44,102 nt of DNA. Origin: Sphingobacteriaceae bacterium UBA6709. GTDB taxonomy: Bacteria; Bacteroidota; Bacteroidia; Sphingobacteriales; Sphingobacteriaceae. This document shows, piece after piece, positions 25,011 through 32,807 of this stretch. Within the stretch, counting starts at the first letter, position 1, and each line of letters starts with the position of its first letter. Under the pieces are notes generated by a model. The model was not told where the DNA came from. It was given only the letters and a program-made list of their open reading frames with translations, and ran no database searches. The DNA lies in NCBI GenBank assembly GCA_002454425.1, contig DKIV01000041.1:1-44102 (forward strand), written 5' to 3'. The position numbers and the translations under genes were made by a program.

Positions 25011-25958
25011 TTAGGCAGAGGTAGCCTTGAACATGTAGGCAATAAAATTGCTCATCCACCTGCGCTCCTTAATGAAAAGGAATAATGAAATTCCGATGAG
25101 CGCGCACGTGATGCCGGCAAGGACATCAAGGAGGTAATGGTGACTGGAATATACAGCGGCTGACCAAATACCGAGCATAACAACAACAAAAAACGGAAGC
25201 ATCGTTTTCACTTTGTTGCGGATAGCGTAAAATAAAACGATGACCGGATATGAGGAGTGCAACGAAGGCATGGCCGCAAAAACATTGGAGCTTTTAGCGT
25301 AAATGGAGTGGAAAATACTAGTTCCGGTGATGGCATCAAACCGGGCCAGGCCTGCCGTATTTCCCGGCGTCGCATGGTTAAACGCAAAACCATATTGCTG
25401 AACATACCAGGGTGGAGCCGCTGGATGCAGATAGTAAACAACGAAGCCTAAAATATTTACCAGCAGAAATGTAAGCGAGAAATAAAGAAACTCCTGTCGG
25501 TTCTTAAAGAACAGAAAGACGGCAAATGCCAATGGTACCGGCACCCAGGTGAGGTAGAAAATTCCCGCCGCGATATCAAGTGCAGGATGGGCATGACGGA
25601 GAAAATACTCGTTAGGTGTTAGCACTTCGACACCGCTATGAATTCCAAATAACGATTTTTCGAGATGGTAGATATGTTCAATATCAACGTCATGAAACAG
25701 GTAATTGGGAATAACTTTCATATAATCGAAAATTATCCAATACACTATAAAAATAGAAAAACCCAGAATCAAACGCCTGCTCTCACCTGAAGCGTAAAAC
25801 ATTAGATTGAAGAGTCCTACCAACACCAATTGTTCGGACTTGTAGCCAATAAGCCAATAAGAAATCACGAGGTATAGCAGGGAAACCAGGGATACAAGAA
25901 GAATATTTTTGTAGGGCATTAATGTTCTTCCTGATTTCGTTGTAGATTGCATTTGCAC
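25011..25958 (-). CDS. Aur1-like PAP2 enzyme, probable inositol-phosphorylceramide synthase
   Basis: The 315-residue membrane protein has about six membrane helices and the PAP2_3/Aur1-type active-site set: HPAAPPWY (about 178-185, a stretch typical of Aur1), PSLHSSYP with His234, and SSHHYLLDV with His274-x3-Asp278. Fungal Aur1 uses the same His, His, Asp arrangement to move phosphoinositol from phosphatidylinositol to ceramide. As the last gene of an operon that also makes ceramide and inositol phosphate, inositol-phosphorylceramide synthase is the best reading; a plain lipid phosphatase is the alternative. The active site would face the periplasm. An internal Met14 could be the real start. 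It begins 30 nt after the hydroxylase gene. Confidence 0.85.
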   Translation of the reverse strand: MQMQSTTKSGRTLMPYKNILLVSLVSLLYLVISYWLIGYKSEQLVLVGLFNLMFYASGESRRLILGFSIFIVYWIIFDYMKVIPNYLFHDVDIEHIYHLEKSLFGIHSGVEVLTPNEYFLRHAHPALDIAAGIFYLTWVPVPLAFAVFLFFKNRQEFLYFSLTFLLVNILGFVVYYLHPAAPPWYVQQYGFAFNHATPGNTAGLARFDAITGTSIFHSIYAKSSNVFAAMPSLHSSYPVIVLFYAIRNKVKTMLPFFVVVMLGIWSAAVYSSHHYLLDVLAGITCALIGISLFLFIKERRWMSNFIAYMFKATSA

Positions 25959-25988
25959 ATTATTTTCTATCGTGTTCTATAACTCAAA

Positions 25989-26624
25989 CTATCTGTTTCC
26001 CTGCTCTTTTTCCTGAAACTGTGTTTTAAAAACATCGTCCCATATTGCGGAGCTAACGCCATAGCCTTTCGTTTCGTCGGAATAATGATGCAGCATGTGG
26101 TGCTTCTTCAGTTTCTTCCAAAAGCCACCCTTAAAATTTGAATGATGTAAAGCGTAATGGGTCATATCGTAAAAAAGATATCCTCCGATAAAACCAACGA
26201 AGAACGCGTACATATAGTCGGTCGGAATGACAAGCGAAAATAAAAAATAAAATAACGCAGCCAGCGGAATACTCGCCGAAGGGGGCATTACAAGTCGCTT
26301 CGCATCGTTAGGGTAATCGTGGTGAACCCCATGAAAAATAAAATGAATACGTTTACCAAAGTCTGATGTGGGATGAAAGTGAAACACAAACCGATGCAAA
26401 ATATATTCGGTAACCGTCCATACGAAGAGTCCGGCAACAAGCAGCGCGAGATAGCCCAGAAGCCCAATCGGAGTTTCAGTGAACGACTTCCAGCTAATAA
26501 AAATAATAAATGGTATATATATAATCAGCGGCACATAGAACGGCACTTTCGACAAGCTTTCGAGTAAATCGCTTTTAAACATGCGTTGCGACTCGGAAGA
26601 GTTTGAAATATAGTTCTTTTTCAT
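25989..26624 (-). CDS. Fatty acid hydroxylase, FA2H/Scs7-like sphingolipid 2-hydroxylase
   Basis: The 211-residue di-iron membrane enzyme has four helices and the full histidine set: HRFVFHFH (77-84), HFIFHGVHH (94-102) followed by DYPND, HYALHH (156-161) and HHMLHH (175-180). The HGVHHDYPND wording is that of FA2H and yeast Scs7, which add a 2-hydroxyl to the N-acyl chain of ceramides, more than of sterol desaturases. Unlike the eukaryotic enzymes it has no cytochrome b5 domain. Within the sphingolipid operon it is expected to hydroxylate the ceramide acyl chain or the free fatty acid. Carotenoid or sterol oxidation is a less likely alternative. It lies 60 nt after the phosphatidyltransferase gene. 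Confidence 0.85.
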   Translation of the reverse strand: MKKNYISNSSESQRMFKSDLLESLSKVPFYVPLIIYIPFIIFISWKSFTETPIGLLGYLALLVAGLFVWTVTEYILHRFVFHFHPTSDFGKRIHFIFHGVHHDYPNDAKRLVMPPSASIPLAALFYFLFSLVIPTDYMYAFFVGFIGGYLFYDMTHYALHHSNFKGGFWKKLKKHHMLHHYSDETKGYGVSSAIWDDVFKTQFQEKEQGNR

Positions 26625-26684
26625 AGTACAAAGTTTATTTTTCAGACGAATTGAATTGCGCGTTTCAGACGCGCGGCGTTAAGC

Positions 26685-27968
26685 TCAGATGGTCATACGT
26701 TCCACGACATCAGCGCCGGTAGCAGAATCTGTTCCTGAAAGTTCAACGTATTTAACATTGGGAACCCAGAATGTCCCTCCCTCAATATGAACATAGATGC
26801 GGTTCAACACCAACTGCTTTTTGTTCACTGTAGCAAATACCCGATATTGCTTATTTTTATCTTTCATCAGGTAAAGCGGAAACTTGCCATAAGAGACGAA
26901 CTTTAATTCGTAGCGATCATTTCCCAGAGCACGGCTATTAATTCCGTAGGCGAATTTTCTCTGTATGAAATTCAAGTCTGCTTTTTGGCCATTCTCCTGA
27001 TACCGCAGCCAAAATACGTTTACGGGAGAAGAGGAATTCAATTCACCGTTCTTATCAACGTTTAACTGGCAGACAATTGTATTGGTATTGGGGTCACGCT
27101 GTAGATAAAACAATTGATTTTCAATACCCTTGGGAACAGGAAAAGAAATCGGTTTGCTCGTTTTCTGCGCGATGCTTAATGATGGAAATGATATTGCTAA
27201 GAACACAATAATAACCGAGGCTTTCTTTCCAATTGAGTTAATCACTCTTTCGGCTTCCAGACGATCCTTCTCATCGAGTGCTTTCCTTGAATCTAACAGT
27301 CGCTTCACTGCCGTAATATTTGTAAGAACAGCCATTACCGCAATCGGGAATGTAAAGATTGACATCGTTTCAAACACATGGAAAGGAATTCCTGGAACAA
27401 AAACCTTGAAGTCGCCCCCAATAAGGGAAGCTGTTATTCCACAAATGATAGCACTGAGACTAATCAAGACCACACGTTCCGGGCGTTGCATAAAGCCACC
27501 TTTGCATTCAACACCAAGTCCTTCCGCGCGGGCACGGGTATAAGAGACCATCATTGATCCAATCATGGCAATAAAGGCAAACAGCGAGCTCAGAAAATAA
27601 TGATGAGCAATAAGATAATAGCAAATCCCGAGAAACATCACGAGCTCACTGTATCGGTCAAGTACCGAATCAAACATCGCTCCAAAGGTAGATTTCATAT
27701 TTCCAAGACGGGCAACCTGTCCATCAAGCATATCAAACAGTCCGGCGAAGAGAATTAAAGCGCCGGCCCATCCTACAAAGCTGAGATCTCCACGATTACC
27801 CTTTTCACCACCCGCGATAAATATAATTGCCACTCCAATATTTAAAATTAATCCGGTAATGGTAACCGCGTTTGGAGTGAACCCAATCTTGATCAGTAGC
27901 CGTACAAACGGGTCTATTACGGAATAAATCGCCTTTTGTAAACCATTTCTGAAAGATGTAAACGACAT
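26685..27968 (-). CDS. CDP-alcohol phosphatidyltransferase fused to a DUF4833 domain
   Basis: Residues 1-225 form a six-helix CDP-alcohol phosphatidyltransferase with the complete motif D79-x2-D82-G83-x2-A86-R87-x8-G96-x3-D100-x3-D104. In an operon with inositol-phosphate synthase it most likely makes phosphatidylinositol phosphate from CDP-diacylglycerol. Residues 226-249 are a charged linker. Residues 250-268 look like a signal peptide or extra membrane helix (SVIIVFLAISFPSLSIAQ). Residues 270-427 match DUF4833 (PF16117) as I know it (QLFYLQRDPNTNTI, VFWLRYQENG). The C-terminal domain should therefore lie in the periplasm. Standalone enzymes of this type end near residue 225, so this is a gene fusion with the second signal sequence retained. 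It starts 40 nt after the DUF5686 gene. Confidence 0.85.
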   Translation of the reverse strand: MSFTSFRNGLQKAIYSVIDPFVRLLIKIGFTPNAVTITGLILNIGVAIIFIAGGEKGNRGDLSFVGWAGALILFAGLFDMLDGQVARLGNMKSTFGAMFDSVLDRYSELVMFLGICYYLIAHHYFLSSLFAFIAMIGSMMVSYTRARAEGLGVECKGGFMQRPERVVLISLSAIICGITASLIGGDFKVFVPGIPFHVFETMSIFTFPIAVMAVLTNITAVKRLLDSRKALDEKDRLEAERVINSIGKKASVIIVFLAISFPSLSIAQKTSKPISFPVPKGIENQLFYLQRDPNTNTIVCQLNVDKNGELNSSSPVNVFWLRYQENGQKADLNFIQRKFAYGINSRALGNDRYELKFVSYGKFPLYLMKDKNKQYRVFATVNKKQLVLNRIYVHIEGGTFWVPNVKYVELSGTDSATGADVVERMTI

Positions 27969-28008
27969 TGTATTTTAATAAATGATTAAATTATTTGTAA
28001 AGGTACGT

Positions 28009-30579
28009 TTAGAAATCGAATTTGACACGTGCTCTCACGCCCCATTCTGCAACATTAGGGTGATCTAAATAGGTAAATCGCTTTACAAGATCGACTCTTA
28101 GTAACTTAAAAATATTGGAAATCCCTACGCTTCCTTCGATATAGGGTTGCTTTTCGAGCGTATAAGTCGACGCTACCCCATCATCGTTTCGTGGAAATCG
28201 CAATAAATCGGGATGTGTCGTCGGATTATTCTCTGAACGCACGCTTCCCCAAAGCCCCTTAAAGCTCATCACCTCTCTCAATTTCAGACTTCGAAGCAGC
28301 GGAATCTTATTGAAAATAAACCCATTAAAACAATGATCCATATTGATACTGGCGTAATGGTCACTCACAAACTCCAGAAAGTTCATGAGGTTATAGGAGT
28401 TCAGCTGGTAGGCATATGTTTGGTTTGCCCGGTGAATTGACAGTAAAGGGAAGGGCGCCTGCCCGAAAATGTATGCCCCTTCAGCAGTAACATCCGTATA
28501 ACCTAACTGAGAGAGGTAGAAACGCTTCTGTATATTACCGGTAATATTCTGGTAATTGTATTCGCTTCCAAGAATCCCTTTTAATCCTTGAGTATAACGT
28601 AGGGTAAAGATCGGATACTTTGAAATGATAGGAATCCGGTAAATCTTTCCCTGATAAAATTTCTCATTGGGAGCGTAGCGTAGCTCCATAGAAAATTCCG
28701 ATGTATTAATACGTTCTTTATTAATAAGCGCGTTTCCATCACCATAATACTCGTATTTTAAACCACCCGCGGGCGACTGACGCCAGTTCTTAAATCCTAA
28801 AGCAAAGGAGAAATGATTCTCGAATTCATGAACATAATCCACGCGCCAGATATCATTGTACAGCCACTTATCGTTTTCCCCTCTTTTAAAAGATAAAAGG
28901 AAATTGTCTTCCTGAACAAACTGCAGCTCCTGACCTGGTATTTTTGTATCTCGCTGATAGCTTGTTCTAAGATAATGTTGAGGGAATGAATAAATCGACT
29001 TATTATTTATTGAGTAGGTGGCACTACCAAAATATTTCCACTTCTGATCTTTGAATCCGTAAGCTCCATACGTCTCAAAGTAATACCGTTTACTCAACTG
29101 GGGAGTTGTACGTCCACCCAGACGAAGACGAAATCCCTCCACCGGATTGAAACTGTAGAAAGTATTTGCCGGACCTACCTCAAAATAAGGACCGATAGAT
29201 TTGTAGCCAGCAATAAGAAATGTGGCCCACTCCACTGTGCGCCGGAAGGATTTCATGCGCTGCAAACTATCAATATTGGCATACACTCCCGCCTCCACTG
29301 TTGGAAGCGAACCATGTCTGGAGTTTACCCAATAAGAGTTCTTCATAGAGTCAGCAGTAGCCGTAACTACTGTCGCAGGACCATCATAAACAGAGTCGGG
29401 TCGAGCAACATTTACCTGATAGTCTTTGAATGAGACCGTCCGTTCGCCCATCATTCCCGCACCAGAGTTCTTTGTGATTCCAAAGTTAATCTCAAGGGTA
29501 CTTTTACTCAGGTGGTAACGACCATCGGTATTTCGGGCAAACTCAAGATTACTCCTAAACTCCCGAATAAAGTTTAGATTTATATTTTTATGAACGCCCA
29601 GGGTGGCTCCCTGTACGGCAAAGTTGTTGTCTTGCGTCACGTATAGTTTACCAACGAACAGCATGTCGCCCTTATTCCGCGGGGCGAAGCTCAGCTCTAT
29701 TAACTTCCCATGATCAGTATTCAATGTATCTGTGATAAAATACATGTAGAATAAAGGCGCGTTATTTGAGATAGGACTCAGAAACTGATTAGTAAGTACG
29801 GAGACATTGTTGTCATAAATATTGATATCCTCGTACAAACGATTCATGTAGTTACTTACGCCATTCTTGTCAAAATAGCGAGGATCAAGATCTACCTTTT
29901 TACGGGCAATAATTACCGACTTGGTTTTCTCCGGATCTTTACGGTAATAGTTCTTCGACATGGTTTCTTCCATATATAAGGGCATGATCGTTGTGCCTCC
30001 TATCGCGGTAGAATCCTGTTTCTGAAAAAGGAACTGATAATTTTTAAAGACCTTTCTATTCTGGAACTTTTCACTGATATCACTAAGTGCGAAGGAGATT
30101 TTCTCGTACTTCTCAAACTCAGCGTAAGGATAGCTCTCCATCCTATTCTTTTCCTTATTGGCGATTACTTTCTCAATAAGCTCAACAGCAGGATTATTCT
30201 TATTTCTGTATTTTTTCCGGCGCCCAGATTTAATGACTACTTCCTTCAAGACGCTCCCTTCACCACGAAGCTGAACATTCACTGTCTGTTCCTTACCAGG
30301 AACAATGGTTCTGCTCACAGAACTATAGCCAACATAGCTAAAGGTTATTTTTGTAACTGTAGCCGGAAGGCTCATCACGAACTTACCATTAAGGTCGGTC
30401 TTCGCGCCTATCGTCGTTCCGGGAACCGTAATGCTGACATAAGGTAATGTCTCTTTAGTTTGAACGTCAGTGACAACACCGCGTACAAGCGTCTGAGCCA
30501 TTGACGATAAATATAAAAAAGTCAGGACTGCGAGCAAACCTAACCTTTTGGAACAATATGTAAAGAAATGATTATTCAC
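28009..30579 (-). CDS. DUF5686 outer-membrane barrel with carboxypeptidase-like domain
   Basis: A GTG start at 30579 gives an 856-residue protein with a proper signal peptide (NNHFFTYCSKRLGLLAVL...SSMAQ). The ATG at 30630 would put a hydrophobic extra 17 residues in front and overlap gtrA by 59 bp, against 8 bp for the GTG. After cleavage come a CarboxypepD_reg-like beta domain (GVVTDVQTKETLPYVSI through GEGSVLKEVVIK, about 30-115), a middle domain and a C-terminal barrel ending in a classic outer-membrane Phe (VRARVKFDF). This matches DUF5686 proteins of Bacteroidota. Its location inside the sphingolipid operon suggests a role in envelope or lipid placement, but no biochemical function is known to me. 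Confidence 0.8.
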   Translation of the reverse strand: MNNHFFTYCSKRLGLLAVLTFLYLSSMAQTLVRGVVTDVQTKETLPYVSITVPGTTIGAKTDLNGKFVMSLPATVTKITFSYVGYSSVSRTIVPGKEQTVNVQLRGEGSVLKEVVIKSGRRKKYRNKNNPAVELIEKVIANKEKNRMESYPYAEFEKYEKISFALSDISEKFQNRKVFKNYQFLFQKQDSTAIGGTTIMPLYMEETMSKNYYRKDPEKTKSVIIARKKVDLDPRYFDKNGVSNYMNRLYEDINIYDNNVSVLTNQFLSPISNNAPLFYMYFITDTLNTDHGKLIELSFAPRNKGDMLFVGKLYVTQDNNFAVQGATLGVHKNINLNFIREFRSNLEFARNTDGRYHLSKSTLEINFGITKNSGAGMMGERTVSFKDYQVNVARPDSVYDGPATVVTATADSMKNSYWVNSRHGSLPTVEAGVYANIDSLQRMKSFRRTVEWATFLIAGYKSIGPYFEVGPANTFYSFNPVEGFRLRLGGRTTPQLSKRYYFETYGAYGFKDQKWKYFGSATYSINNKSIYSFPQHYLRTSYQRDTKIPGQELQFVQEDNFLLSFKRGENDKWLYNDIWRVDYVHEFENHFSFALGFKNWRQSPAGGLKYEYYGDGNALINKERINTSEFSMELRYAPNEKFYQGKIYRIPIISKYPIFTLRYTQGLKGILGSEYNYQNITGNIQKRFYLSQLGYTDVTAEGAYIFGQAPFPLLSIHRANQTYAYQLNSYNLMNFLEFVSDHYASINMDHCFNGFIFNKIPLLRSLKLREVMSFKGLWGSVRSENNPTTHPDLLRFPRNDDGVASTYTLEKQPYIEGSVGISNIFKLLRVDLVKRFTYLDHPNVAEWGVRARVKFDF

Positions 30580-30952
30580 GATGATTAAAAACGAAATAGC
30601 GTTGTAACAAATAATTATAAGTAAAGCCAACCAGCAATGACACCAGGATCTTACTAATAATATATCTGATTGCCAGAAAATGTGTAAGCAGATACACTCC
30701 GGCTGTGTTCAACAGGATACTCCCCGACCAAACCATAAAGTATCTAATACCTTGTACATATACTTTATTGCCTCGTGAGCGAAAAACCCAGTTTCTCCCC
30801 AAATAAAAATTTGTAATTCCCCCGGCAATATTCCCGATAAATGTACCGGCAACATACCAGAGACCCAGCCATTCAACACTGACTACCGTAGTTAAAAAGT
30901 CAACAACCGTACCAATCAAAGAAGCTAACTGCGCCTTAAGGAACTTTATCAT
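30572..30952 (-). CDS. GtrA-like membrane protein
   Basis: The 126-residue protein has four predicted membrane helices (about 8-27, 32-52, 71-91 and 98-118) and the GtrA-like pattern N-F-x-L-x-R-x-W-V-F (NFYLGRNWVF, about 48-57) plus a terminal RYFVFNHRE. GtrA relatives are thought to move undecaprenyl-linked sugars across the inner membrane. Lying between the PgpA-like and DUF5686 genes, here it may flip a lipid intermediate such as phosphatidylinositol or ceramide; this is inferred from context only. It starts 7 nt after the PgpA-like gene. Confidence 0.82.
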   Translation of the reverse strand: MIKFLKAQLASLIGTVVDFLTTVVSVEWLGLWYVAGTFIGNIAGGITNFYLGRNWVFRSRGNKVYVQGIRYFMVWSGSILLNTAGVYLLTHFLAIRYIISKILVSLLVGFTYNYLLQRYFVFNHRE

Positions 30953-30959
30953 AACTTAT

Positions 30960-31412
30960 TTATAATAGATGATATAGAAATGATAGTTGTAGTAAAACAT
31001 TGGCATAAATACCTGCCAATACGTCATCCATCATCACTCCGATTCCGCCTGACAAAGCTTCCGCCCGTCGTATATAAAGGGGTTTCAGAATGTCGAAAAA
31101 TCTGAATAATGCTAGTCCCACCACCAGGGTCTTCAGATCATAAGGTAAAAACAATACACTAATCCACATTCCGGCGACTTCATCAATCACAACGCGATAG
31201 CTGTCTTTACCCCAAAGCGGTTCAACTTTTGTAGCGGAAATAGTTCCCACTACCAGCAGTAACAACGTTACCGCAACAAGAACAACAGTAGATGGCATAG
31301 TTACATAGTGGCCTAATAAATAGAGCACTATACAACAAAAAAGGGAAGCGACTGTGCCGCCCCCTTTTTTGATATAACCTATACCAAAGCATGTAGCAAT
31401 AAGCTTATACAT
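30960..31412 (-). CDS. PgpA-family phosphatase, probable phosphatidylinositol-phosphate phosphatase
   Basis: The 150-residue membrane protein shows the PgpA motifs: an N-terminal GIGYIKKGGGT (10-20), Lys69-Asp70 with RVVIDEVAGMW (73-83), RFFDILKP (104-111) and GGIGVMMDDVLAGIYA (122-137) with the Asp pair at 129-130. PgpA removes phosphate from phosphatidylglycerophosphate. Directly downstream of inositol-phosphate synthase (2-nt gap) and in one operon with a CDP-alcohol phosphatidyltransferase, it more likely dephosphorylates phosphatidylinositol phosphate. To my recollection a PgpA-like enzyme does this job in the Bacteroides thetaiotaomicron inositol-lipid cluster. The substrate cannot be decided from sequence alone. 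Confidence 0.85.
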   Translation of the reverse strand: MYKLIATCFGIGYIKKGGGTVASLFCCIVLYLLGHYVTMPSTVVLVAVTLLLLVVGTISATKVEPLWGKDSYRVVIDEVAGMWISVLFLPYDLKTLVVGLALFRFFDILKPLYIRRAEALSGGIGVMMDDVLAGIYANVLLQLSFLYHLL

Positions 31413-31414
31413 TA

Positions 31415-32743
31415 TTAGTGCATAGCATCTACCAAATCCTGGTAATAATCAAGTCCTAAATGAGTGATCAAGTCTTCACCCATCATATGACGTAATGTAT
31501 TCTGAAGTTTCATCAACTGTTTGAAAATGTCATGCTCCGGACGCAGTCCTTCAGCTGTTTGTGGCGATTTCAGATAGAATGAAAGCCATTCCTGAATTCC
31601 TGACATACCAGCACGTTTAGCTAAATCTGTAAATAAAGCCAAATCAAGCGCTACAGGAGCTGCAAGAATTGAGTCACGACATAAGAAGTTGATCTTTATT
31701 TGCATTGGGTAACCCAACCAACCGAAGATGTCGATATTATCCCAGCTCTCTTTGTTATCACCATGAGGAGGATAATAGTTGATTCTCACCTTGTGATACA
31801 TTTCACTGTAAAGATCTGGATTAGCGTCAGGACGGAAAATCTCATCCAATACACTTAGCTTAGAAACTTCTTTAGTTTTGAAGTTTTCCGGATCATCAAG
31901 TACGTAACCATCTCTGTTTCCAAGGATGTTAGTTGAGAACCAACCGCGTACACCTAGAGCGCGAGCGCTTAATCCAGGAGCAACGATAGTCTTCATCAAA
32001 GTCTGACCAGTCTTGAAGTCCTTTCCAGCGATTGGATTTCCTGTTTCTTTAGCCAACTCGATGATCGCCGGAACATCGCATGTAAGATTTGGAGCTCCAT
32101 TAACATAAGGAACGCCTTCTTTCAATGCAGCGTAAGCGTAGATCATACTTGGAGAGATGTGCTCATCGCTACTTTCAAGACCAGCTTCGAAAGCGGCAAT
32201 AGACTGATGGACTTCTGACTCTTTCATATAGATTTCAGTAGAACCACACCATACCATTACCATACGGGTACAGTTATTCGCAGCTTTAAAGTTGCGGATA
32301 TCCTCACGTACCTGATCTGCAAGATCCTTCTTGCTTGAGAACTCTTTGATATTAGTACCGTCAAGATTCTTAACGTATCTCTTATCAAAAGCAGCCTTCA
32401 TTGGAACTAAGGCTTCAAGTTCAGGGCGAATAGCATTCAGCAAATCAGCCTCAAGAACTTTTGCTTTCATTGCCGCATCATAGACATTGTCTTCGTAAAC
32501 GTCCCAGCCTCCAAAGGCTACGTCCTGAAGGTCTGCCAAAGGCACGAAATCTTTAATCTTTGGGTATCTTTCTTCTGTTCTTTTACCAAGACGGATACTA
32601 CCCATCTGGGTTAGTGAGCCGATAGGTTTTGCCAGGCCTTTTTTCACCGCTTCAACTCCGGCAATTAACGTAGTTGCCACCGCCCCTAATCCTGGAATCA
32701 GAATACCTAACTTGCCTTCAGCAGGCTCAACATATTCTTTCAT
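31415..32743 (-). CDS. myo-Inositol-1-phosphate synthase
   Basis: This enzyme converts glucose 6-phosphate to 1L-myo-inositol 1-phosphate using bound NAD+. The 442-residue protein has the N-terminal NAD-binding GLGAVATTLIAG (18-29) and the diagnostic KDFKTGQTLMKT, GNRDGYVLDDP and KVRINYYPPHGD segments of inositol-3-phosphate synthases. It supplies the head group for the phosphatidyltransferase and PAP2 enzymes encoded downstream. A 64-nt gap with a small hairpin (32783-32796, GAAGC/GCTTC) separates it from the preceding reductase gene. This is the widest space in the operon and marks the join between the ceramide and inositol halves. The PgpA-like gene follows after 2 nt. Confidence 0.94.
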   Translation of the reverse strand: MKEYVEPAEGKLGILIPGLGAVATTLIAGVEAVKKGLAKPIGSLTQMGSIRLGKRTEERYPKIKDFVPLADLQDVAFGGWDVYEDNVYDAAMKAKVLEADLLNAIRPELEALVPMKAAFDKRYVKNLDGTNIKEFSSKKDLADQVREDIRNFKAANNCTRMVMVWCGSTEIYMKESEVHQSIAAFEAGLESSDEHISPSMIYAYAALKEGVPYVNGAPNLTCDVPAIIELAKETGNPIAGKDFKTGQTLMKTIVAPGLSARALGVRGWFSTNILGNRDGYVLDDPENFKTKEVSKLSVLDEIFRPDANPDLYSEMYHKVRINYYPPHGDNKESWDNIDIFGWLGYPMQIKINFLCRDSILAAPVALDLALFTDLAKRAGMSGIQEWLSFYLKSPQTAEGLRPEHDIFKQLMKLQNTLRHMMGEDLITHLGLDYYQDLVDAMH

Positions 32744-32807
32744 TGTTTGTCGTTTTGTTTGTTAATTATTATTTATAGGAAAGAAGCTTGCGCTTCGTTT
32801 TTCATAA

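Noticed and set aside
28009..30630. ATG at 30630 as start of the DUF5686 gene
   Set aside because: It would place 17 hydrophobic residues before the signal peptide and overlap gtrA by 59 bp; the GTG at 30579 gives a normal signal peptide and an 8-bp overlap.
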